NCBI GenBank assembly: GCA_020250175.1
Contig: JADCEN010000062.1
Span: forward strand, 1-50,073
Direction of reading: 5' to 3'
DNA: 50,073 nt
Origin: Rhodobacter sp.
GTDB taxonomy: Bacteria; Pseudomonadota; Alphaproteobacteria; Rhodobacterales; Rhodobacteraceae
A program made the position numbers and the translations under genes. The first letter of the stretch is position 1; each line of letters opens with the position of its first letter. Below the pieces are notes generated by a model. That model was not told the origin of the DNA and ran no database searches. It saw nothing but the letters and a program-made list of their open reading frames with translations. Positions 8,980 through 16,073 of this stretch are shown here, piece by piece.

Positions 8980-9563
8980 TGTTCGGCACGGCGCGGCGGG
9001 TCAGGATTGAAACGGAACGCATGACGCTGCGGCTGCCGCAGCATGGCGATTTCCGGGCCTGGACCGTGCTGCGCGACCAAAGCGCGCCGTTCCTGACCCC
9101 CTGGGAACCCGTCTGGGCGGCGGATCATCTGTCGCGCAAGGCCTTTACCAGCCGCATCTATTGGGCCAACCGGGCCACCAGCCAGGGCACGGCGCTGCCG
9201 CTGCTGTTGACCCGGCGCGAGGATGCCGCCCTTCTTGGGGCAATAACCCTGGACAATATCCGGCGCGGCCCCAGCCAGGCCGGAACGCTGGGCTACTGGA
9301 TCGGGCAGGCCCATGCCCGGCAGGGCTACATGCGCGAGGCGATCCTGTCAGTGGTCCATCATGCCTTCACCGTGATGGACCTGAGCCGCGTTGAGGCCGC
9401 CTGCCTGCCGGAAAACGCCGCCTCGCGCGGTGTGCTGGAGAAATGCGGCTTCAAGTATGAAGGCGTGGCGCAAAGCTATCTGCAGATCGCCGGGCGCTGG
9501 CGCAACCATGTGCTTTACGCCAACCTGCGCAACGACCGGCGCGGGCGGACGGATGTGGGCTGA
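8979..9563 (+). CDS. GNAT N-acetyltransferase (RimJ/RimL-like)
   Basis: This 194-residue protein has the RimJ/RimL layout: N-terminal RIETERMTLRLPQHGDF, a central GTLGYWIGQAHARQGYMREA acetyl-CoA-binding segment, and the C-terminal ENAASRGVLEKCGFKYEG motif. Members acetylate protein N-termini or small molecules. The ATG shares a base with the stop of the M16 peptidase gene, so it is probably co-translated with thrC and the peptidase. The substrate cannot be told from sequence. Confidence 0.9.
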   Translation: MFGTARRVRIETERMTLRLPQHGDFRAWTVLRDQSAPFLTPWEPVWAADHLSRKAFTSRIYWANRATSQGTALPLLLTRREDAALLGAITLDNIRRGPSQAGTLGYWIGQAHARQGYMREAILSVVHHAFTVMDLSRVEAACLPENAASRGVLEKCGFKYEGVAQSYLQIAGRWRNHVLYANLRNDRRGRTDVG

Positions 9564-9727
9564 GGGCGGCGGCTGCCCGCTTTGCCTGCAAGGACCGCTT
9601 GTGCGACTGGGAAAAGGGGCAGGGCGGCACCTGCCCAAAGGGCGGGCGCGGGATGAACCGGCTGTGGCCCCGGGTCTTGGCACGGCGTCCGCCCGCCCTA
9701 GTATCCTTGCGCAGGGAGAACCCTGTC

Positions 9728-10543
9728 ATGCACAAAGCCATTCTGTTTGCCGCCGCCCTGCTGGGCCTGCCCGCCGCCGCGCAGGAACGCATCCCGTCAC
9801 ATTGCATCGCCTTGGCGCAGGGCGTGCCGGGGGTGGAGGTGATCCGCGCGGCATCCTTCGGCGCACCCCTGGCCGAGGGCAGGGTGCGGATCAGCTATGT
9901 CGATCATGCGACCTTCCTGATCGAAACGCCGGGCGGGCTGGTGGCGGCGACCGATTACACCGGCTTTCTGGGCACAGCGGATGTGGTTCCTGATGTGGTG
10001 ACGATGAACAATGCCCATGGCACGCATTGGACCGACAGTCCCGACCCGCGCATTGCGCATGTGCTGCGCGGCTGGGGCGACGGGACCGGCCCGGCGGAGG
10101 TTTCCCTTGATCTGGGCGAAATGCTGGTGCGCAACGTGACGACAGATCTGCGCAGCCGCATGGGCGATGGCATCCGGCGCGACGGGAATTCGATTTTCAT
10201 CTTCGAGGTGGCGGGCCTGTGCATCGGGCATCTGGGGCATCTGCATCAGGTGCCCAGCCCCGAGCAATATGCGATGATCGGGCGGCTGGATGTGGTGATG
10301 GTTCCCGTTGACGGTGGCTACACCATGGACACCGCCAGCATGGCCGAGGTGGTCAAGCGCCTGCGGTCATCCCTGGTGCTGCCGATGCACTGGTTTTCCG
10401 GGGCCTCGCTCGAGGGGTTTCTGGCCGATATGGACGGTGCCTTTCCGGTCGTTCGGGCGGGGACCAGCAGCCTTGAGGTGGCGCTGACCGACCTGCCGTC
10501 GCAGCCGACGATCCTGGTGCTGGAGCCGTCGTGGCTGAACTGA
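9728..10543 (+). CDS. Secreted MBL-fold metallo-hydrolase
   Basis: The 271-residue product has a Sec signal peptide (MHKAILFAAALLGLPAAAQ) and a metallo-beta-lactamase-type fold of the UlaG-like branch: TFLIETPGGLVAATDYTGF, the metal-binding stretch N95-x-H97-x-x-H100 (a variant of HxHxDH), GHLHQ, and a late LPMHW histidine. A GGGAGA ribosome-binding site precedes the ATG at 9728. It is likely a periplasmic hydrolase or esterase of unknown substrate. The missing canonical second pair of the HxHxDH motif makes activity less certain. Confidence 0.85.
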   Translation: MHKAILFAAALLGLPAAAQERIPSHCIALAQGVPGVEVIRAASFGAPLAEGRVRISYVDHATFLIETPGGLVAATDYTGFLGTADVVPDVVTMNNAHGTHWTDSPDPRIAHVLRGWGDGTGPAEVSLDLGEMLVRNVTTDLRSRMGDGIRRDGNSIFIFEVAGLCIGHLGHLHQVPSPEQYAMIGRLDVVMVPVDGGYTMDTASMAEVVKRLRSSLVLPMHWFSGASLEGFLADMDGAFPVVRAGTSSLEVALTDLPSQPTILVLEPSWLN

Positions 10544-10580
10544 GCCTGTGGAACGGGGGCCGGTTTTGGTCAGCAGGGCC

Positions 10581-12038
10581 ATGGCCCTGATCCCCGCCGG
10601 ACCTGCCTTTCTGTCCGATCTTGCCGCGCGCCTGCCAGAAGGTACGCTGGCGGCGGTGGAGCCGCGCTTTCTGACCGAACCGCGGGGCCGCTGGACGGGG
10701 GTGGGGGCGGCTGTTGCCCGGCCGCGCCGGGTGGAAGAGGTGGCCACCATCGTCCGCGCCTGCGCCGGGGCCGGGGTGGGCATCATCCCCTGGGGCGGCG
10801 GAACCGGCCTTGTGGGCGGGCAGGTGATGCAGGGCGGCCCCGCGCCGCTGATCCTGTCGCTGGACCGCATGGCGGCGCTGCGGGCGATCTTCCCGGACGG
10901 GAATGCGATGGTGGTCGAAGCCGGGATGACGCTGGCCCAGGCTCAGGCCCATGCGCAGGCCGTGGTCCGGCGGTTTCCGCTGACGCTGGCTTCGCAGGGG
11001 TCGGCGTGCGTGGGTGGGGTGCTGTCGACCAATGCGGGCGGGGTCAACGTGCTGCGCTATGGCAATGCACGCGACCTGTGCCTGGGGATCGAGGCGGTCC
11101 TGCCGGACGGGTCGGTGCTGCACGGGCTGAAGCGGCTGCGCAAGGACAACAGCGGCTATGACCTGCGGCACCTGCTGATCGGGGCAGAAGGCACGCTGGG
11201 CGTGATCACGGCGGCCAGCCTGCGGCTGCATCCGGTGCCTGCCGCTGAGGGGACAGCCTTGTTGGTGGTGCCGGACCCTGCCGCCGCGCTGGCCCTGCTG
11301 TCGCGGGCCGAGGCGCGGCTGGGCGGGCTGATTTCTGCCTTCGAGCTGATTGGCGGGACGGGATTGCAGTTTCTGTCCGAGGTGCTGCCAGAGGTGCGCC
11401 AGCCCTTTCCCGGCTCGCCGGAGTGGATGGTACTGATTGACCTTGGCTTGCCCGCAGGCTTGTCGCCGGTGACGGCGCTGGAGGAGCTGTTTGCCGAAGG
11501 GATGGACGCCGGGCTGGTCACCGACGGGCTGATCGCCACCTCGCAGGCGCAGCGCGATGCGTTCTGGCACCTGCGCGAAATGATCCCCGAGGCGAACCGG
11601 CGGATCGGGGCAATCTCCAGCCACGACATTTCGTTGCCGCTGGGGGCGCTGCCCGAGTTCATCGCGCGCGCCGGGCCCGCGCTGCGGGCGCTGGGCGATG
11701 TGCGGATCAACTGCTTCGGGCATCTGGGCGACGGCAACCTGCATTACAACGTCTTCCCGCAGCGGGGACGGACCCGCGCCGATGACGCGGCGCTCCGCGA
11801 GCCGGTGAAGCGGCTGGTGCATGACATGGTTCATGCCATGGGTGGTTCGGTCAGCGCCGAGCACGGGATCGGCCGGCTGAAGGTGGATGATCTGGAACGC
11901 TACGGCGATCCGGCAAAGCTGGCGGCGATGCGCGCGATCAAGGCGGCGCTGGACCCTGCCGACATCATGAACCCCGGTGCCGTGCTGCGCGGCCAAGCGG
12001 CAGCGCCGGGGCCGCACAGGTTTGCCCCGCCGGGCTGA
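10581..12038 (+). CDS. FAD-linked oxidase (GlcD / D-2-hydroxyacid dehydrogenase type)
   Basis: This 485-residue flavoprotein has a PCMH-type FAD domain (VGIIPWGGGTGLVGGQV near residue 75; GACVGG-like text SACVGGVLSTNAGGVNVLRYG) and a C-terminal FAD-oxidase domain with the metal/substrate signature NCFGHLGDGNLHYNVFP and the closing SAEHGIGRLK. Relatives oxidise D-lactate, glycolate or D-2-hydroxyglutarate and feed electrons to the respiratory chain. The frame can start at GTG 10548, but the ATG at 10581 has a GCAGGG stretch upstream and gives the usual N-terminus. The exact 2-hydroxyacid is not decidable. Confidence 0.9.
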   Translation: MALIPAGPAFLSDLAARLPEGTLAAVEPRFLTEPRGRWTGVGAAVARPRRVEEVATIVRACAGAGVGIIPWGGGTGLVGGQVMQGGPAPLILSLDRMAALRAIFPDGNAMVVEAGMTLAQAQAHAQAVVRRFPLTLASQGSACVGGVLSTNAGGVNVLRYGNARDLCLGIEAVLPDGSVLHGLKRLRKDNSGYDLRHLLIGAEGTLGVITAASLRLHPVPAAEGTALLVVPDPAAALALLSRAEARLGGLISAFELIGGTGLQFLSEVLPEVRQPFPGSPEWMVLIDLGLPAGLSPVTALEELFAEGMDAGLVTDGLIATSQAQRDAFWHLREMIPEANRRIGAISSHDISLPLGALPEFIARAGPALRALGDVRINCFGHLGDGNLHYNVFPQRGRTRADDAALREPVKRLVHDMVHAMGGSVSAEHGIGRLKVDDLERYGDPAKLAAMRAIKAALDPADIMNPGAVLRGQAAAPGPHRFAPPG

Positions 12039-12048
12039 ATCGGCGGGG
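12025..12048. other. Hairpin over the stop codon of the FAD oxidase gene
   Basis: CCCCGCCG (12025-12032) pairs with CGGCGGGG (12041-12048), and the stop codon lies in the loop. No T-run follows on the plus strand, so it may protect a 3' end or act as a weak terminator between two convergent genes. The remaining sequence to apt (12049-12165) holds nothing recognisable. Confidence 0.5.
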
Positions 12049-12165
12049 ACTTGGGGAGTGTGGGGTTACGTCATGGTGCGAGTGTCGTCCGGTGATCTGC
12101 CGGACCCCGCCAGAGCTAGGCCGATTCGATTGCCAAAGTGTTAGCGCGGGACCGGAATTGAGCCT

Positions 12166-12699
12166 TCAGTGCCCGTCAAAGGCGCACAGCGCATGCACCT
12201 CCATCCCCATCGCTTCCAGCCGGGTGCGTCCGCCCAGATCGGGCAGGTCCACCACAAAGGCGCAGCCGATGACCTGCGCCCCCAGCCGTTCGATCAGGCG
12301 GATGCCGGCCTCGGCGGTGCCGCCGGTGGCCAGCAGGTCATCAACCAGCAGCACGGTTTCGCCGGGCTGCATGGCATCGTCATGAACCTCGACCACCGCC
12401 TCGCCATATTCCAGGGTATAGCTTTGCGCGATGGTCCGTCCGGGCAGCTTGCCCTTCTTGCGGATCGGCACGAAGCCGGTCGACAGCTGATGCGCCACCG
12501 CCCCGCCAAGGATGAAGCCGCGCGCCTCGAGCCCGGCCACCTTGTCAATCCGCAGCCCGGCATAGGGGGTGAGCAACTGATCGATTGCCATGCGAAAGCC
12601 GCGTGCATCGGAAAACAGTGTGGTCACGTCGCGGAACAGGATTCCGTCATGGGGGAAATCGACGATGGTGCGGATATAGTCTTTCACGGTCTTCTTCAT
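12166..12699 (-). CDS. apt: Adenine phosphoribosyltransferase
   Basis: Apt converts adenine and PRPP to AMP. The 177-residue product shows the type I PRTase motif [16 protein letters not shown], the family N-terminus [23 protein letters not shown] and the [14 protein letters not shown] segment. It lies 64 bp downstream of mtnP on the same strand. Since MtnP releases free adenine from methylthioadenosine, the pair forms a short salvage line from polyamine/SAM by-product to AMP. Confidence 0.96.
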   Translation of the reverse strand: MKKTVKDYIRTIVDFPHDGILFRDVTTLFSDARGFRMAIDQLLTPYAGLRIDKVAGLEARGFILGGAVAHQLSTGFVPIRKKGKLPGRTIAQSYTLEYGEAVVEVHDDAMQPGETVLLVDDLLATGGTAEAGIRLIERLGAQVIGCAFVVDLPDLGGRTRLEAMGMEVHALCAFDGH

Positions 12700-12763
12700 G
12701 GGTCGGTCTTTGCCTTATTCAACAGCGGAAAAGGGGGCGCGCAGGGGGACAGACGCGGGCGCG

Positions 12764-13639
12764 CTATCCCAGCACGCGGCCCGCCACGGCATCCAGCTTT
12801 GCCAGCAGCGCCGGATCGCGCCGGTCGGGCGCGGTCATCAGGGCAAAGTCCAGCGCGCGGTCGCAGCCATGCGGGCAGGGGGCGCGGTCAGGCCCAAGCA
12901 GGGCGGGCAGGCGTGCCACCATACCGCTTGCGCGGGCGGCATTGCCGGTCAGCACGGCGATGACCTGCGCCACATCCACCGCGCCATGGCCGGGGTGCCA
13001 GCAGTCGTAATCCGTGACCATCGCGACCGACGCGTAGCACAATTCGGCCTCGCGCGCCAGTTTGGCCTCGGGCATGTTGGTCATCCCGATCACGTCGCAG
13101 CCCCAGCCGCGATACATCCGCGATTCGGCCAGCGTGGAAAACTGCGGACCTTCCATGCACAGATAGGTCCCACCCTCATGCACGGTGATACCTTCGGCCC
13201 GCGCCGCCCCGACGCAGGCCGCGCCGAGGCGGGGGCAGGTGGGATGCGCCAGGCTGACATGGGCAACACAGCCCGTTCCGAAAAAGGATTTCTCGCGGGC
13301 GAAGGTGCGGTCGATGAACTGGTCGACAATCACGAAGTCGCCCGGCGCAAAGCCTTCGCGGAAGGAACCGCAGGCCGAGACCGAGATCAGGTCGGTCACG
13401 CCCAGGCGTTTCATGGCATCGATATTGGCGCGGTAGGGTACCTCGGTGGGGGAATGGACATGTCCCCTTCCATGGCGCGGCAGGAAGGCCATCGGAACGC
13501 CATCAAGACGCCCGACCAGCACCTGGTCCGACGGAGCACCCCAGGGGGTTTCCGCCGTGATCCAGCTTGCGCCTTCCAGCCCTTCGATCCGGTACAGGCC
13601 CGATCCGCCGATCACACCGATCATGGTTCCTGTCTGCAT
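12764..13639 (-). CDS. mtnP: S-methyl-5'-thioadenosine phosphorylase
   Basis: MtnP cleaves methylthioadenosine with phosphate to adenine and 5-methylthioribose-1-phosphate. The 291-residue protein has the PNP/MTAP family motifs GGSGLYRIEG at the N-terminus, LPRHGRGH, and CMEGPQFSTLAES. The ATG at 13639 is preceded by AAGGGG at a good distance; the frame could start 20 codons earlier, but that peptide is not family-like, and an internal ATG at 13624 lacks a site. The rest of the methionine salvage route (mtnA, mtnB and others) is not in the window. Confidence 0.95.
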   Translation of the reverse strand: MQTGTMIGVIGGSGLYRIEGLEGASWITAETPWGAPSDQVLVGRLDGVPMAFLPRHGRGHVHSPTEVPYRANIDAMKRLGVTDLISVSACGSFREGFAPGDFVIVDQFIDRTFAREKSFFGTGCVAHVSLAHPTCPRLGAACVGAARAEGITVHEGGTYLCMEGPQFSTLAESRMYRGWGCDVIGMTNMPEAKLAREAELCYASVAMVTDYDCWHPGHGAVDVAQVIAVLTGNAARASGMVARLPALLGPDRAPCPHGCDRALDFALMTAPDRRDPALLAKLDAVAGRVLG

Positions 13640-13875
13640 GGGCGGCCCCTTGATGTTGCGGGCCAAGACTAGGGGCAGTCGCGCGGATAGGAAAGGCATA
13701 TGGCAAAAGCTGGCCCGGTCCCTGCATGGGATCGGCTGACAGGGGCGGGCGGCGACGGGTGGTAAGGTGCGGGTCTGGCGGTGACGGCGCGCGCCGCTTC
13801 CTGCCCTGTATCCGGGGCGTCGTGGCGACCTGGCGGCGAAACCGGTGATCCTTGATCCGCCGTGATCGATGCGGT

Positions 13876-13925
13876 GCGCGCGGGCGCGCGCATGCCCTTT
13901 GTACGGCGCGCGCGCGGGCGCGCGC
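13876..13925. repeat. 16-nt GC direct repeat
   Basis: GCGCGCGGGCGCGCGC occurs at 13876-13891 and again at 13910-13925, 34 bp apart. Each copy is mostly alternating purine-pyrimidine, which favours Z-DNA, and the copies can also fold on each other. No known family is assigned. Confidence 0.6.
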
Positions 13926-13929
13926 CCCG

Positions 13930-13961
13930 GTGCCTCCGGCGGGGATTTTTTTGAACAGATA
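13930..13961 (+). repeat. Rhodobacterales 3'-flank motif, copy 1
   Basis: The stretch has CCTCCGGCGGGGATTTTTTT followed by GAACAGAT. Similar CGGCGGGGAT(A)TTT...AAGA/CAGAT motifs recur next to gene ends in many Rhodobacterales genomes. It lies just past the stop of the flavin reductase gene, in reverse orientation to that gene. A second, diverged copy is at 28395-28424, also just past a minus-strand gene end and in the same relative orientation. Confidence 0.5.
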
Positions 13962-13969
13962 ATGGGGCG

Positions 13970-14554
13970 TCAGCGCTCGCCGGGGCGGGCAAGGGCGAAC
14001 ACCTCGCGCACGATGGTATAGTCTTGGTAGCCCAGGCGGGCGACGGGGTGAAAGCGCGTCACATCGAATCGTCCGTCCACGACACAGTCGTCGCGCAGAT
14101 GGATGCCCGTCACCTCGCCCAGGATCAGGATATTGTCGGTGCCGCGCAACGCAATCTCCTGCACAAGGGTGCATTCCAGCGCGGCAGGCGCGCCGTCAAG
14201 CCGCGGGCAGGGGATGGTGGTGCAGGGCTGCTTGCGCAGACCGTTCAGGGCGAATTCATCTGCATCGCGCGGCACGCCGGCCGAGGTTTCGTTCATCGGG
14301 CGCAGCATCGCCTCTTCGACGATGTTCACGCAGAAGACACCCGTCTGCCGGATATTGAGGACTGAATCCTTGATGCCGGTCGAGGCGAACATCACCTGCG
14401 GCGGCACATAGGCCACGGCGTTGAAGAATGAATAGGGTGCCAGATTGTCGCCCAGCGTCCCGGTTGTGGACAGCCAGGCGATCGGGCGCGGGGTGATGAT
14501 GGCATTGAACGGGTTGTGCCGCAGGCCGTGCCCTTCGGCGGGGCGGTAGAACAT
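13970..14554 (-). CDS. Flavin reductase-like FMN-binding protein
   Basis: The 194-residue product belongs to the flavin reductase-like split-barrel family (DIM6/NTAB type), with the typical NAIITPRPIAWLSTTG start, APYSFFNAVAYVPPQVMFAS FMN-binding stretch and DTLxNIRxTGxFCVN-like text (KDSVLNIRQTGVFCVNIV). GAGG lies 6 nt before the ATG at 14554, which supports that start over an ATG four codons earlier and over the long open N-terminal extension. The physiological oxidant is unknown. Confidence 0.88.
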   Translation of the reverse strand: MFYRPAEGHGLRHNPFNAIITPRPIAWLSTTGTLGDNLAPYSFFNAVAYVPPQVMFASTGIKDSVLNIRQTGVFCVNIVEEAMLRPMNETSAGVPRDADEFALNGLRKQPCTTIPCPRLDGAPAALECTLVQEIALRGTDNILILGEVTGIHLRDDCVVDGRFDVTRFHPVARLGYQDYTIVREVFALARPGER

Positions 14555-14630
14555 GGGGGACCTCATCGGGGTTTGCCCCCTGATTAGCCCCATGTTACCC
14601 GCGCATCCAGAAGATTCGGGATAGGCTGCC

Positions 14631-15122
14631 GTGTACCGCCTGGAAGAGGAAACCGCCGACGACTGGTGGGAGGTTGAGGCCCTTCTGGACCTGTGCTTCG
14701 CGCCGGGGCGCACCGCGCTGTCATCCTACCGGCTGCGCGACGGGGTGCCGAAGGTGGCGGACCTGTGCCATGTCCTGCGCGATGCCGACGGCGTGCTGGC
14801 GGCGGCGATCCGGTTCTGGCCGGTTCAGGTGGCCGGGCAGCCCGCGCTGCTGCTGGGGCCGGTGGCTGTGCACCCGACACGGCAGGGCGAAGGGCTGGGC
14901 GGGTTTCTGATCCACGAATGCCTGACAGAGGCGCGCCGCCTGGGCTGGAGCCGGGTGATGCTGGTGGGGGATGCGCCCTATTACGGGCGCTTTGGCTTTC
15001 GCCGCCTGCCGGATGTGATCATGCCGCCGCCCACGAATCCGGCGCGGGTGCTGGGGATTGATCTGGTTCCGGGGGCCTGGGCCGGGGTCAGCGGGCCGGT
15101 GGGGAAAGCCGCCGTTGAATAG
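14631..15122 (+). CDS. GNAT N-acetyltransferase
   Basis: This 163-residue acetyltransferase has the acetyl-CoA motif GPVAVHPTRQGEGLGGFLI (Q/R-x-x-G-x-G) and the C-terminal GDAPYYGRFGFRRLP of the YhbS-like branch. The start is a GTG at 14631 with AGG six bases upstream. It is divergent from the flavin reductase gene and is followed 39 bp later by the EcsC-like gene. The substrate is unknown. Confidence 0.88.
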   Translation: MYRLEEETADDWWEVEALLDLCFAPGRTALSSYRLRDGVPKVADLCHVLRDADGVLAAAIRFWPVQVAGQPALLLGPVAVHPTRQGEGLGGFLIHECLTEARRLGWSRVMLVGDAPYYGRFGFRRLPDVIMPPPTNPARVLGIDLVPGAWAGVSGPVGKAAVE

Positions 15123-15161
15123 GGCATTGCGCAGGGGGCCGGGGCTTCCTACCTTTGGGCC

Positions 15162-15932
15162 ATGAACAGGACCGACACTGCCCCGCTTCCCGCCGTCAGG
15201 TCCGATCCGTCGGTCGAGATTGCACGGCTGGCCGCGCGTTACCGGCGGGCCAACGGCCCGGTGATTGCGCTGATGAACCGACTTGGCGGGCGGATCGAAG
15301 ACAGGCTTGGGGGTTTGCCGCCCGAGGTCCGTGCGCGGATTGACAGCGTCACGCGCAGCGCGCTGGAGAAGGCCTATCATCTGGCCGCCAGCGGCCGGCA
15401 CGCGCCCGACCTTGGTCCGCGCGGGCCGATGGCGCTGGCGGCGCTGACCGGGGCTGCGGGCGGGGCGGGCGGGCTTGCCACCTCGATCGCCGAACTGCCG
15501 GTGACGATTGCGGTGATCCTGCATGCGATCCGGCGCGCGGCCGCCGAGGAAGGGTTTGATCCCGATGATCCGGCGATCCGGCTAGAGGCGCTGCGTGTCT
15601 TTGCCGCCGGAAGCCCGCTGGCAACGGACGACGGGGTGAACACCGGGTTTCTTGGGGCCCGGATGGTGGTGACGGGGCCCGCGCTGCAGCGCGTGCTGGC
15701 GGGCGTGGCACCGCGCCTGGCCACGGCGCTGGGGCAAAAGCTGATGGCGCAGGCGGTGCCGGTGCTGGGGGCGGTTGCCGGGGCCGGGCTGAACGCGGCC
15801 TTTCTGGGCTATTACCGCGAAGTGGCGCATGTGCGCTTTGGATTGCTGCGGCTTTGCGAAGGCCACGGCACCGAACAGGTGATCGCAGCCTTCGGCAAGG
15901 CGGTGCAGCCGGTGCGGGTGACGCGGATCTGA
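15162..15932 (+). CDS. EcsC family protein
   Basis: The 256-residue product matches the EcsC protein family: alpha-helical, Ala/Gly-rich, with ALTGAAGGAGGLATSIAELPVTIAVILHAIRRAA in two blocks around residue 100 and a C-terminal VPVLGAVAGAGLNAAFLGYYREVAHVRFGLLRL region. In Bacillus, EcsC accompanies an ABC transporter (EcsAB), but here no transporter is adjacent. The helices look amphipathic to membrane-associated. The role is unknown. It ends convergent with ptsP. Confidence 0.82.
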   Translation: MNRTDTAPLPAVRSDPSVEIARLAARYRRANGPVIALMNRLGGRIEDRLGGLPPEVRARIDSVTRSALEKAYHLAASGRHAPDLGPRGPMALAALTGAAGGAGGLATSIAELPVTIAVILHAIRRAAAEEGFDPDDPAIRLEALRVFAAGSPLATDDGVNTGFLGARMVVTGPALQRVLAGVAPRLATALGQKLMAQAVPVLGAVAGAGLNAAFLGYYREVAHVRFGLLRLCEGHGTEQVIAAFGKAVQPVRVTRI

Positions 15933-16073
15933 TCGCCCCCGCGCGGGTTGGCGGCGGGCCCCGGGGGGCGGCTGCAATGGGCTTCTTTTTGCGGTTTCAT
16001 GCACAGATTCGTCCCGCTGACGTGCCGCTGGCCCTCCGCATGGCAGGGTGCCACGGGCGGGCAGGGCGATGCG

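Larger units (their letters stand above)
13640..13969. other. Intergenic region with GC-alternating repeats
   Basis: This 330-bp gap between mtnP and the flavin reductase gene has no credible ORF. It carries a 16-nt direct repeat of alternating GC (13876-13925) and a Rhodobacterales-type 3'-flank motif (13930-13961). The mtnP promoter should lie in its left part, but no clear boxes are seen. Confidence 0.55.

Noticed and set aside
10353-12017. 554-codon minus-strand frame opposite the FAD oxidase
   Set aside because: Antisense shadow; the plus frame shows the FAD and metal signatures.
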